DNA from: an uncultured Mycobacteriaceae bacterium | GTDB lineage: Bacteria; Actinomycetota; Actinomycetes; Mycobacteriales; Mycobacteriaceae | Direction: 5' to 3' | Length of the DNA: 64,000 nucleotides | Assembly: GCA_902826815.1 (NCBI GenBank) | Contig: CADEGF010000015.1 | Location: 55,029 to 119,028, forward strand | Shown: positions 1 through 8,191 of the stretch, piece by piece | How positions within the stretch are numbered: position 1 is the stretch's first letter | How the letters are laid out: every line of letters starts with the position of its first letter | Made by a program: the position numbers and the translations under genes | Notes under the pieces: generated by a model | Databases searched by the model: none | What the model was told of the DNA's origin: nothing | What the model saw: only the letters and a program-made list of their open reading frames with translations

Positions 1-1
1 C

Positions 2-97
2 GCCGCCGACGGTGTGTACGAATTCCAACTCATCGCACCGCCGCTCCGGGTCACGGGGGCGGTTGGATCACCGGTGAATCCCATTGCGATCAAGTAG
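2..97 (+). CDS. C-terminal end of an unidentified protein (partial)
   Basis: The second frame is open from the left edge to a TAG at 95-97 and encodes about 31 residues ending in PVNPIAIK. The composition looks like real actinobacterial coding sequence, and the next gene starts 9 bp later on the same strand, which fits the last gene of an upstream operon segment. Too little is visible to name a family. Confidence 0.45.
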   Translation, partial: AADGVYEFQLIAPPLRVTGAVGSPVNPIAIK

Positions 98-106
98 GTA
101 TCAACG

Positions 107-697
107 ATGACCACAACCACAACAACCGGCGGTGCGCCGTTCGTCGTCGGGCTCGGCGGAACACTGAGAGCCAACTCGTCGACCGAACGGGCCCTGCGCT
201 ATTGCCTGACGTCCGTCGAACGACAGGGCGGACGCACCAGGTTCTTCAGCGGTCCCGAACTCGACCTGCCGATGTACGCGCCGCACGAATTGAAGCGGAC
301 CCCGAAGGCACTCGAGTTGGTCAGCGCGCTACGCGACGCCGACGCCGTCGTGGTGGGATCACCCGGCTACCACGGAGCAATCTCCGGGTTGGTGAAGAAC
401 GCTCTCGACTACATCGAGGACCTGCGCGAGGACCCCCGCGTGTACCTCGACAACACGCCGTGGGGTTGCATCAGCTGCGCCTACGGCTGGCAGGCGGCCG
501 TAAGCACGCTCGGTCAGCTGCGCAGCATCGGCCATGCGTTGCGCGCCTGGCCGACACCGCTCGGCGTCGCCATCAACTCCGCGGACAAGATCTGGGACGA
601 GTCGGGCGAGCTGGTCGACGACGCCGTCCAGGGACAGCTCGACATGCTGGCGACGCAGGTGCTCGCGCACGCCCGCGCCGCGTGGGAAACGGCGTGA
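107..697 (+). CDS. NADPH-dependent FMN reductase family flavoprotein
   Basis: This 196-residue protein has the flavodoxin-like fold of NADPH-dependent FMN reductases. The N-terminal strand-loop VVGLGGTLRANSSTERAL (about residues 14-31) matches the phosphate-binding loop of the family, and GSPGYHGAISGLVKNALDY (about 84-102) is the second FMN loop. Such enzymes reduce FMN or quinones with NADPH in the cytosol. It starts a tight run with the next two genes (4-bp and 1-bp overlaps), so it probably supplies reduced flavin or handles a quinone-like intermediate in the same pathway. The partner flavin enzyme is not obvious. The family assignment is firm and the substrate unknown. Confidence 0.85.
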   Translation: MTTTTTTGGAPFVVGLGGTLRANSSTERALRYCLTSVERQGGRTRFFSGPELDLPMYAPHELKRTPKALELVSALRDADAVVVGSPGYHGAISGLVKNALDYIEDLREDPRVYLDNTPWGCISCAYGWQAAVSTLGQLRSIGHALRAWPTPLGVAINSADKIWDESGELVDDAVQGQLDMLATQVLAHARAAWETA

Positions 698-1530
698 CGC
701 AGCGCAAGACGGTACTCGTCGACGGGCTGACCACCGGCTATCTCGAAGCGGGACAAGGTGATCCGGTCGTCCTGCTGCACGGCGGGGAGTTCGGTATCAA
801 CGCGGACCTCGGCTGGGAACACAACATCGCCGCGCTGGCCGCGCACTACCGCGTGTTGGCGCTCGACATGCTCGGGTTCGGGCAGACGGCGAAGGTCATC
901 GACTTCAACGACGGTCGCGGCATGCGGATCCGGCACATCGCCCGATTCTGCGATGCGGTCGGCGTCGACGCGGCGCACTTCGTCGGGAACTCGATGGGTG
1001 CGGTCAATATGTTCGTCGACGCCACATCGGAGTCCCCGCAGCTGCCCGCCCGAAGCCTGACGATGATCTGCGGTGGCGGTGAGATTCAGCGCAACGAGCA
1101 TTCGGCTGCGCTGTACGACTACAACGCTACGCCGGCAGGTATGAAGCGCATAGTCGTCGCCCTGTTTCACAGTCGGGACTTCCATGACGACGCATACGTG
1201 CAGCGGCGCTACGAGTCCAGCATCGCGCCAGGCGCGTGGGAGGCGTTGGCCGCAGCCAGATTCCGTCGGCCCGGGCTGGAACCACCTCCGCCGCCGTCGA
1301 GCAAGCGGGCCTACGACCGCATCGCGGTGCCGACACTGGTCGTCGAGGGCGCGGACGACAAACTGCTGCCCGCCGGCTGGGCGGCCGAGATCGCCGCGCA
1401 GATTTCCGACGGCCGGTCGGCGGTCATCGAGCGGGCAGGCCACTGTCCGCAGATCGAACAGCCCGCCGCGGTGAACGAACTGCTGTTGGAGTTTCTCGGC
1501 GGCGTAACTCGAGAGAGGACGGCGAGCTAG
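694..1530 (+). CDS. Alpha/beta-hydrolase, meta-cleavage-product-hydrolase-like
   Basis: GTG at 694 overlaps the upstream stop by 4 bp and gives 278 residues. The nucleophile elbow GNSMGA places Ser100. An oxyanion loop LLHGGEFG lies near residue 28, an acidic residue in EGADD near 221, and the catalytic His is near 250 in GHCPQIEQP, so the triad is complete. The layout resembles C-C bond hydrolases of the BphD/HsaD type, which cleave ring-opened vinylogous diketones, but simple esterases share it. Its position between an FMN reductase and an SDR fits hydrolysis of a pathway intermediate. The exact reaction is inference. Confidence 0.85.
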   Translation: MTQRKTVLVDGLTTGYLEAGQGDPVVLLHGGEFGINADLGWEHNIAALAAHYRVLALDMLGFGQTAKVIDFNDGRGMRIRHIARFCDAVGVDAAHFVGNSMGAVNMFVDATSESPQLPARSLTMICGGGEIQRNEHSAALYDYNATPAGMKRIVVALFHSRDFHDDAYVQRRYESSIAPGAWEALAAARFRRPGLEPPPPPSSKRAYDRIAVPTLVVEGADDKLLPAGWAAEIAAQISDGRSAVIERAGHCPQIEQPAAVNELLLEFLGGVTRERTAS

Positions 1531-2342
1531 TGAGCAACGAACTCGACGGCAAGGTCGCAATCGTCACCGGTGGGGCGGCTGGACTGGGCGAGGGGATGTC
1601 GCGACGGTTCGCCGCGGAAGGCGCCAGGGTGCTGATCGCCGACGTCGACGGCGACGCCGGGGCGGCACTGGCCGACGACATCGGGAGCAATGCGCTGTTC
1701 GTCGAGGCGGACGTGTCTGTGCTCGACCAGATCAGCAGCCTGGTGTCGACGGCCGTCGAGCAGTTCGGCGGCCTGCAGGTGATGGTCAACAACGCCGGCG
1801 TGTCGAGCACCATGCACCGCAGCATCTTCGACGACGACTTCGCGGACTTCGAGAGGGTGATGGCGGTGAACCTGCGGGCCGTGATGGCGGGCACGCGCGA
1901 TGCCGCGAAGCAGATGCGGGAGGCAGGCACCGGCGGATCAATCATCAACATCACCTCGATCGGCGGAATCCTCGCCGGCGGCGGCGTTCTGACATACCGG
2001 GCGTCGAAGGCCGCCGTCATCCAGTTCACGAAGTCGGCCGCAATCGAGTTGGCCCACTACGAGATCCGTGTCAACGCCATCGCTCCCGGCAACATCCGAA
2101 CCGCGATCGTGCGGAAGTCCGCGGCGGGAGAGGACCTCGAGAAGCTCGAGGAGTTCGAGGCCAAGATCCGCGAGACGATGCGCAACGACCGCCCGCTGAA
2201 GCGCGAGGGCACAGCCGAGGACGTCGCCGAGGCGGCGCTGTACTTCGCCACCGATCGGTCGCGGTATGTGACGGGAACCGTCTTGCCCGTCGACGGGGGC
2301 ACGGTGGCGGGCAAGGTGCTCCCCCGCAAGCCGAAGGCGTGA
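1530..2342 (+). CDS. Short-chain dehydrogenase/reductase (SDR)
   Basis: GTG at 1530 shares one base with the preceding TAG and gives 270 residues. It is a classical SDR: cofactor motif TGGAAGLGEG near residues 14-23, NNAG near 88, a Ser in NITSIGG, and the catalytic YRASK. It would oxidise an alcohol or reduce a ketone with NAD(P)(H). Translational coupling to the hydrolase and FMN reductase suggests one operon, which ends at an inverted repeat just downstream (2354-2415). The substrate cannot be read from sequence. Confidence 0.88.
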   Translation: MSNELDGKVAIVTGGAAGLGEGMSRRFAAEGARVLIADVDGDAGAALADDIGSNALFVEADVSVLDQISSLVSTAVEQFGGLQVMVNNAGVSSTMHRSIFDDDFADFERVMAVNLRAVMAGTRDAAKQMREAGTGGSIINITSIGGILAGGGVLTYRASKAAVIQFTKSAAIELAHYEIRVNAIAPGNIRTAIVRKSAAGEDLEKLEEFEAKIRETMRNDRPLKREGTAEDVAEAALYFATDRSRYVTGTVLPVDGGTVAGKVLPRKPKA

Positions 2343-2353
2343 CTTTTTCACCG

Positions 2354-2415
2354 CGCGAGCAGACGCAAAAGTCCGGCTTTTGCGGCGTGTCGGGGTGCGT
2401 TTGTGTCTGCTCGCG
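2354..2415. repeat. Inverted repeat with CGCGAGCAGACGCAAA arms
   Basis: The left arm CGCGAGCAGACGCAAA (2354-2369) pairs with TTTGTGTCTGCTCGCG (2400-2415) with one mismatch, and an inner AAAA/TTTT pair lies in the loop. It sits 11 bp after the SDR stop. A second copy of the same arms lies at 22494-22555, again right after a gene end, so this is a dispersed intergenic element that may act as a transcription terminator or transcript stabiliser. Confidence 0.75.
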
Positions 2416-2477
2416 AAAGTTCCGGAGTTTTAAATCAGTCGCTTGACTTAATAGGGTTGGGCAGGTTGACTGTCACC

Positions 2478-3131
2478 GTGACCACTGCCAGAGCGGTGCG
2501 CGCCGACCGGGCGAGCAATACACAAGAGGCGATCCTGAAGGCGGCCGAGCGGCTGTACGCGGAGCACGGTGTCTTCGCGGTATCGAATCGCCAGGTCAGC
2601 GAGGCGGCGGGGCAGGGGAACAACGCCGCGGTCGGCTACCACTTCGGCACCAAGACCGATCTGGTGCGCGCGATCGAACAGAAGCACCGTGCGTCCATCG
2701 AACAGTTGCTGGAGCGGATGGTGGCCGGTATCGGTGACTCCGCTGAACTGCGCGACTGGATCACCTGCATGGTCTGCTCGCTGACCGAACACCTGGCCCA
2801 ACTCGGCAACCCGACGACCTACGCCCGGTTCGCCGCCCAAGCACTGGCCGACCCCGAATACCAGAAGATCGTCGTTCGCGATGCTCTAGCGTCGACTTCG
2901 CTGGTGCAGGTCGTCGAGGGCATCACCCGCTGCCTGCCCGAACTGCCGATGGCCGTGGTGACCGAACGCAACATCATGGTGCGCAACCTGATGATGCACA
3001 CCTGCGCCGACTTCGAACGGGCCTTCGCCGATGGCGAAGGCGTGCCCCGAACGAGCTGGGCGGCGGTCGGGTCCGGGCTGATCGACGCGATCGTCGGACT
3101 CTGGCTGGCGCCCGTTTCGGAGCATCCGTGA
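2478..3131 (+). CDS. TetR-family transcriptional regulator
   Basis: The reading frame is open from upstream of 2403, but earlier starts would lie inside the inverted repeat. GTG at 2478, giving 217 residues, fits TetR length. The N-terminal helix-turn-helix is visible (AILKAAERLYAEHG, then VSEAAGQGNNAAVGYHFGTKTDL), followed by a long helical ligand domain. An AGTC-4-GACT palindrome at 2437-2448 just upstream could be its own operator. It is followed by 1 bp and then the ferredoxin gene, so it probably controls the ferredoxin-P450-amidohydrolase operon in response to a pathway ligand or acyl-CoA. The start is uncertain (TTG at 2466 is an alternative). Confidence 0.85.
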   Translation: MTTARAVRADRASNTQEAILKAAERLYAEHGVFAVSNRQVSEAAGQGNNAAVGYHFGTKTDLVRAIEQKHRASIEQLLERMVAGIGDSAELRDWITCMVCSLTEHLAQLGNPTTYARFAAQALADPEYQKIVVRDALASTSLVQVVEGITRCLPELPMAVVTERNIMVRNLMMHTCADFERAFADGEGVPRTSWAAVGSGLIDAIVGLWLAPVSEHP

Positions 3132-3132
3132 C

Positions 3133-3327
3133 ATGAAAGTGATTGTCGACCAGGACAAGTGCGTGTCATCCGGTCAATGCGTACTCAACGCAACGGAAGT
3201 CTTCGACCAACGCGACGACGACGGCGTCGTCCTCCTGCTCAACGACAACCCATCGTCCGAACAAGCAACCAACGTCCGCAATGCCGCCGCGGCCTGCCCG
3301 GCCCTGGCGATCGACATCGAGGAATGA
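3133..3327 (+). CDS. [3Fe-4S] ferredoxin, P450 partner
   Basis: This 64-residue acidic protein has cluster cysteines at 10, 16 and 55 (KC-5-C, then ACPA), the three-cysteine pattern of the small ferredoxins that serve actinobacterial P450s. It lies 9 bp upstream of a P450 gene, which is the usual arrangement. It would pass electrons from a ferredoxin reductase, not encoded nearby, to that P450. It could also serve the Rieske oxygenase at 26528-27871, which has no dedicated ferredoxin in the window. Confidence 0.9.
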   Translation: MKVIVDQDKCVSSGQCVLNATEVFDQRDDDGVVLLLNDNPSSEQATNVRNAAAACPALAIDIEE

Positions 3328-3336
3328 CGAAGGCTT

Positions 3337-4578
3337 ATGTCTGAAACCCTGACCGCCAACGCATCCGGCGCGACAGCCGACGTCCCCGAATACCCGATGG
3401 ACCGCGACGCGCGCTGCCCGTTCGCGCCGCCCCCGCAGATGCTGAAGATGAACGAGACGAAACCGCTGTCCCGCGTGCGGATCTGGAACGGCACGACGCC
3501 GTGGCTGATCACCGGTCACGAGGTGGCCCGCACACTGTTCGCGGATCCTCGCGTCAGCGTCGACGATCGTCTCGACGGCTTCCCACACTGGAACGAGCAC
3601 ATGCTCTCGACAGTGAACAAGCGGCCGCGGTCGGTCTTCACCTCCGACGCCGAGGAGCACACCCGCTTCCGCCGGATGTTGTCCAAGCCGTTCACATTCC
3701 GTCGCGTCGAGGCTCTGCGGCCGGTGATCCAGGACGTCACCGACGAGTGCATCGACGCGATCCTGGCAGGCCCGCAGCCCGCCGACCTGGTGGCCAAGCT
3801 CGCGCTTCCCGTGCCAACCCGGGTGATCAGCGACATGCTCGGGGTGCCCTACTCCGACCACGAGTTCTTCCAAGAGCACGCCAACGCAGGCCTGGCCCGC
3901 TACGCAGCCGCGGACGCCATGCAGAAGGGTGCGTTCAGCCTGCATCAGTACCTGGTCAACCTCGTCGAGGAGAAGCAGGCCAACCCGTCCGAGGATGCGG
4001 TGTCCGATCTGGCCGAGCGGGTGACCGCGGGCGAGATCAGCGTCAAGGAAGCCGCGCAGCTGGGCACCGGCCTGTTGATCGCCGGGCACGAGACCACCGC
4101 GAACATGATCGGCATCGGCATCCTGGCACTGCTCGAGAACCCGGAACAGGCTTCGCTGCTTCGCGATTCCGACGATCCGAAGTTCATCGCCAACGCGGTC
4201 GAAGAGCTGATGCGATACCTGTCGATCATTCAGACCGGCCAGCGCCGGATCGCCACCGAGGACATCGAGATCGGCGGCGAGACCATTCGCGCGGGTGAGG
4301 GCATCATCCTCGACCTCGCACCCGCCAACTGGGACGGCGTCGCCTACCCCGAACCCGACAAGCTCGACCTCGGCCGCGACGTCGGCCAGCAGCTCGGCTT
4401 CGGCTACGGCCGCCACCAATGTGTCGGGCAGCAGCTCGCCAGGGCCGAGATGCAGATCGTGTTCCCAACCCTGCTCAAGCGGATCCCGACGATGAAGCTG
4501 GCGATCCCGTTCGACGAAGTGCCGTTCAAACACGACCGGCTCGCCTTCGGCGTCTACGAACTTCCGGTGACCTGGTAG
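3337..4578 (+). CDS. Cytochrome P450
   Basis: This 413-residue soluble bacterial P450 has the I-helix oxygen-activation motif AGHETT, the ExxR motif in EELMR, and the haem loop FGYGRHQCVGQQ with Cys362 as axial ligand. The sequence style is that of CYP105-like actinobacterial enzymes. It sits directly after its ferredoxin and before an amidohydrolase, which suggests that hydroxylation opens the pathway. No membrane anchor is present. The substrate is unknown; a terpenoid, steroid-like or alicyclic compound would fit the surrounding enzymes. Confidence 0.93.
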   Translation: MSETLTANASGATADVPEYPMDRDARCPFAPPPQMLKMNETKPLSRVRIWNGTTPWLITGHEVARTLFADPRVSVDDRLDGFPHWNEHMLSTVNKRPRSVFTSDAEEHTRFRRMLSKPFTFRRVEALRPVIQDVTDECIDAILAGPQPADLVAKLALPVPTRVISDMLGVPYSDHEFFQEHANAGLARYAAADAMQKGAFSLHQYLVNLVEEKQANPSEDAVSDLAERVTAGEISVKEAAQLGTGLLIAGHETTANMIGIGILALLENPEQASLLRDSDDPKFIANAVEELMRYLSIIQTGQRRIATEDIEIGGETIRAGEGIILDLAPANWDGVAYPEPDKLDLGRDVGQQLGFGYGRHQCVGQQLARAEMQIVFPTLLKRIPTMKLAIPFDEVPFKHDRLAFGVYELPVTW

Positions 4579-4633
4579 TCGCCGCCGGCTTAGAAAAACT
4601 GCACAGTCCCACAGCCCGATTGGAGCACCAAAG

Positions 4634-5800
4634 ATGTCTACGCCAACCGCGACTCTGTATCCCCCCGAGGGCTTCGGCGCGCCCAAGTACCGAAAGGGCC
4701 ACGCCACAGGTGACTTCGGACTCCCCAAGGGCACCGAGATCTTCTCCGCCGACAACCACATCTCGGTGGCCGACGACATCTTCTACGATCGCTTCCCCGA
4801 GGAGCTGAAGGGTGCGGCGCCGCGGATCTGGTACGAGGACGGCGCCTACATGGTCGGTATGAAGGGCAAGGCCTGGACGGGTGGCGACTTCGGCCGTGTG
4901 CTCATGCAGTACGACGATCTGGCCGGTGCCGCGTCGAACAACATCGAGGCCCGCGTCCGTGAGCTCAAAGAGGACGGCATCGACAAGGAGCTGGCGTTCC
5001 CCAACGCCGTGCTGGCCCTTTTTCACTATCCCGATAAGGCGTTGCGCGAGCGCGTGTTCCGCATCTACAACGAGCACATCGCCGATCTGCAGGAGCGCAG
5101 CAAGGGCCACTTCTATGGCGTCGGCCTGATCAACTGGTGGGACCCGAAGGGCACCCGCAGCACGCTCGAAGAGCTGAAGTCGCTCGGCCTGAAGACGTTC
5201 CTGCTGCCGCTCAACCCCGGCAAGGACGACGAAGGCAATATCTACGACTACGGCAGCACCGAAATGGACGCCGTATGGGACGAGATCGAGGCGGCGGGCG
5301 TTCCGGTCAGCCACCACATCGGCGAGACTCCGCCCAAGACGCCGTGCCAGCACAACAGCGTCGTCGTCGGCATGATGGTCAACGTCGACTCGTTCCGCGA
5401 GCAGTTCGCCAAGTACGTCTTCTCCGGCATCCTGGACCGACATCCGACATTGAAGATCGGTTGGTTCGAGGGCGGAATCGCCTGGGTGCCAACGGCCCTG
5501 CAGGACGCCGAGCACATGCTGGCGTCCTACCGGCACATGTTCAACCACGACCTCAGCCACGACGTCCGCCACTACTGGAGCGAGCACATGTGCGCTTCGT
5601 TCATGGTCGACCCGCTCGGGCTCGAGCTGATCGACAAGATCGGCGAGGACAACGTGATGTGGTCGTCGGACTACCCGCACAACGAGTCGACCTTCGGATA
5701 CTCGGAGAAGTCGCTGAAGACCGTCGTCGACGCCGTCGGCGCGGAGGCCGCGGTGAAGATCGTCAGCACCAACATCAAGAACTTCCTGGGCGTCGAATGA
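4634..5800 (+). CDS. Amidohydrolase-2 family metal-dependent hydrolase
   Basis: This 388-residue TIM-barrel hydrolase of the amidohydrolase-related (ACMSD-like) family has the N-terminal metal-site region FSADNHIS near residue 37, HPTLKIGWFEGG at the sixth strand, and SDYPHNESTF with the Asp expected to bind metal. Only one His is present where many relatives have HxH, as is common in this subfamily. These enzymes perform hydrolysis or non-oxidative decarboxylation. A paralogue lies at 28654-29949. It overlaps the M24 gene by 4 bp, so the pair is co-translated. Confidence 0.85.
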   Translation: MSTPTATLYPPEGFGAPKYRKGHATGDFGLPKGTEIFSADNHISVADDIFYDRFPEELKGAAPRIWYEDGAYMVGMKGKAWTGGDFGRVLMQYDDLAGAASNNIEARVRELKEDGIDKELAFPNAVLALFHYPDKALRERVFRIYNEHIADLQERSKGHFYGVGLINWWDPKGTRSTLEELKSLGLKTFLLPLNPGKDDEGNIYDYGSTEMDAVWDEIEAAGVPVSHHIGETPPKTPCQHNSVVVGMMVNVDSFREQFAKYVFSGILDRHPTLKIGWFEGGIAWVPTALQDAEHMLASYRHMFNHDLSHDVRHYWSEHMCASFMVDPLGLELIDKIGEDNVMWSSDYPHNESTFGYSEKSLKTVVDAVGAEAAVKIVSTNIKNFLGVE

Positions 5801-7047
5801 CCGCGATCGCAACAGCGGGCAGCTCCGCCCGTGAGATTCCCGACCTGCCGGACATGGCGCGCATGTACCGCGAATGCGGTGCCAGGCTGCGCGGCTCCAT
5901 GAAGGAGAAGGGCGTCGATGCGCTCGTCCTGCTCGGCAACGGCAACGTCGTGTACGCCACCGGCGCCAGCTGGCGACTGTTGGACGCCGGGCTCTCGCAC
6001 GTCGAGCGCCCAGTGGCGATCGTGCTGGCCGACGACGAACATCCCCACCTGTTCATGCCGATGCGCGAAGGTTCGGTGTCCGAGACTGCCGAAACTGAGG
6101 TGCCCGCCGACCACGTGCACAGACCGCTCTACCTCGAATTCGACGAGGGGGTCGAGCATTTCGCCAAGGTGCTGGCCGACCTGGTTCCGGTGGGCGCCAC
6201 CGTCGCCGTCGACGAACTGACCGGCGCGATGCGTCGCGCGCAGGCGCGGCTGTTCCCCTCGGGTCCGCCATCGGATGCCGCGCAGGTCGTCGGCCCGGCG
6301 AAGCTGGTCAAGACGGCCGACCAGATCTCATGCGTCCGCAATGCATGCCGCATCACCGAAGAAGCGATGGTCGACGTGCAGAAGGCACTCGCTCCCGGCG
6401 TTCGCCAGGTCGACCTGTCCGCGGCATTCGTCCGCCGCGCGTTCGAACTGGGTGCCACCGCCAACATGCTCGAGGCGATCTGGCAGGTGATGCCCACAAC
6501 GAAAACCAGTGGCGCAGTGTGGACCATCACCGGTGACCTTGCGCTGCCGTTGCTGACCACGGAACGCGAACTGGCGCGTGGCGACGTGCTGTGGACCGAC
6601 GTCAGCATCACCTACAACGGCTACTGCTCGGACTTCGGCCGCACCTGGCTGGTGGGCGACGAGCCGTCGGACCGCCAGCACGCTCAGTACGACAAGTGGC
6701 GCGAAATCCTCGATGCCGTTCTCGCGGTCACCAGGGCAGGCGCGACGTCGGGTGACCTCGCCCGTGCCGGGATCGCCGCAAACGGCGGACGCAAGCCGTG
6801 GCTGCCGCACTTCTACCTCGGGCACGGCATCGGTACCAACGCAGCCGAGATGCCGATGATCGGAACCGATCTCGGCCAGGAGTTCGACGACAACTTCGTG
6901 TTCCCCGCCGGAATGCTGCTCGTTCTCGAGCCGGTGATCTGGGAGGACGGGACCGGAGGCTACCGAAGCGAGGAGATCGTGGTGATCACCGAGGACGGCA
7001 ACACCCGAATCACGGACTACCCCTACGCTCCCTATGGGCGGGTCTGA
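5797..7047 (+). CDS. M24-fold (creatinase/aminopeptidase P-like) metalloenzyme
   Basis: The 416-residue product starts at ATG 5797 inside the preceding stop. It has the N-terminal creatinase domain followed by the pita-bread catalytic domain. All five metal ligands are recognisable: Asp268 (LWTDVS), Asp279 (YCSDFGRT), His343 (LGHGIG), Glu378 (VLEPVIW) and Glu392 (YRSEE). Family members include Xaa-Pro peptidases, creatinase and the DMSP lyase DddP. In a catabolic operon a C-N or C-X bond-cleaving role is more likely than peptidase. The next gene is a paralogue that has lost these ligands. Confidence 0.87.
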   Translation: MTAIATAGSSAREIPDLPDMARMYRECGARLRGSMKEKGVDALVLLGNGNVVYATGASWRLLDAGLSHVERPVAIVLADDEHPHLFMPMREGSVSETAETEVPADHVHRPLYLEFDEGVEHFAKVLADLVPVGATVAVDELTGAMRRAQARLFPSGPPSDAAQVVGPAKLVKTADQISCVRNACRITEEAMVDVQKALAPGVRQVDLSAAFVRRAFELGATANMLEAIWQVMPTTKTSGAVWTITGDLALPLLTTERELARGDVLWTDVSITYNGYCSDFGRTWLVGDEPSDRQHAQYDKWREILDAVLAVTRAGATSGDLARAGIAANGGRKPWLPHFYLGHGIGTNAAEMPMIGTDLGQEFDDNFVFPAGMLLVLEPVIWEDGTGGYRSEEIVVITEDGNTRITDYPYAPYGRV

Positions 7048-8180
7048 TGGCACTCGAGATCCAGCCCGACGCAAAGGCTTTGCGTAGCGGCCGTCGCGAG
7101 CGGGTGCTCGCCCAGATGGCCGACAACGATATCGATATCCTGGTCCTTGGCCGTCAAGCCAACGTCCGGTACGTCACCGGCGCACCACAGCTGTGGGTCG
7201 CGGGCACCCGGCCGTTCGGGCCGATCTGCGAGGTGATCCGCGCAACTGGCGAAATCCATCTGAACAGCACCTGGGATGAGGGCATCCCCGATGAGATCGG
7301 CCACGACCATCTCTACGGGCTCGCGTGGAACCCCATGACGCTGATCGAGGTCCTCAAAAAGCTGCCGGGCGCGGCGACCGTGCAGCGGGTCGGAACCGAT
7401 TCGCTGACACCGACGTTCGCGCAGCTGCTGCCGATGGCCTTCCCGGCGGCCGAGCTGGTGGACGCGGAACCCGCGCTGCGTGCGGCGCGCCGGATCAAGA
7501 CCGCAGACGAGATCGCGGTGCTGCGCGGCACGCTCGGAGTCGCGGAGCACGCGCTGGAAGCGGCGCGCGCGGAGCTGGCCCCCGGCGTCAGCGAGCGTTC
7601 GCTCACTGGCGCGATGATGGAGGCGATGGCGGCGGGTGGGGTCACCACCCCTGCGACGCAGGACGGTGCGTGGATCACGCCGAAGGACCACTCGTGGCGT
7701 CGCGATTCGGTCGAGGGCCGGGTCGCCGATGGCGACCTTGTGGCACTATCCGCGGGCGCGTTGGCCGACGGCTATGTCGGCGAGGTCGGCCGGACCTGGC
7801 CCGTCGGCGATGTGCCCGGCGCCGACGACCTGTTCCGACGCTCGAATGAGTTGTGGGAGCGACTCATTGCGGCGTGCAGACCAGGCGGTCTGGCCGCCGA
7901 TCTGCTTTCGGCGTACGAGGCGGCGGGGGAGCCGCTGCCCGCGACGCCTGTCGCGCACGGCCTCGGTCTTGGCTTCGACACCCCGGTGATCTCGGCGGAT
8001 CTGCCTGCCACCTGTGCAGAGCAGCGTCTCGAACCGGGCATGGTGCTTGCGGTGACCGGATACGTGTGGCAGGCCGGTGTGGGTGCGGTGTTCTCCAGGG
8101 ACGCCGTGCTTATCGGCGATGACGGTGCCGAGGTCCTGACGTCCAGCCCGACCTACGGCGCGGTCGAAGCGACGGCCTGA
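7047..8180 (+). CDS. M24-fold paralogue lacking the canonical metal ligands
   Basis: The start ATG shares one base with the upstream TGA. The 377-residue protein aligns along the catalytic domain with its neighbour, but four of five metal ligands are changed: Asp to Ser235, Asp to Glu246, Glu to Thr337 (GMVLAVTGY), and Glu to Arg351. Only His304 (VAHGLG) remains. The fold motifs around these sites are intact, so this is not random decay. It may be a non-metal enzyme or a structural partner of the active neighbour, a pairing inferred from immediate translational coupling. Not a functional M24 peptidase by sequence. Confidence 0.82.
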   Translation: MALEIQPDAKALRSGRRERVLAQMADNDIDILVLGRQANVRYVTGAPQLWVAGTRPFGPICEVIRATGEIHLNSTWDEGIPDEIGHDHLYGLAWNPMTLIEVLKKLPGAATVQRVGTDSLTPTFAQLLPMAFPAAELVDAEPALRAARRIKTADEIAVLRGTLGVAEHALEAARAELAPGVSERSLTGAMMEAMAAGGVTTPATQDGAWITPKDHSWRRDSVEGRVADGDLVALSAGALADGYVGEVGRTWPVGDVPGADDLFRRSNELWERLIAACRPGGLAADLLSAYEAAGEPLPATPVAHGLGLGFDTPVISADLPATCAEQRLEPGMVLAVTGYVWQAGVGAVFSRDAVLIGDDGAEVLTSSPTYGAVEATA

Positions 8181-8191
8181 GCGAAGAAATC

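Noticed and set aside
3166-4779. Long minus-strand open frame opposite the P450 gene
   Set aside because: The plus strand encodes a complete P450 and ferredoxin with all motifs; the opposite frame has composition typical of antisense GC-rich shadows.
4526-5812. 428-codon minus-strand open frame
   Set aside because: It lies over a well-supported amidohydrolase gene on the plus strand and shows no family motif.
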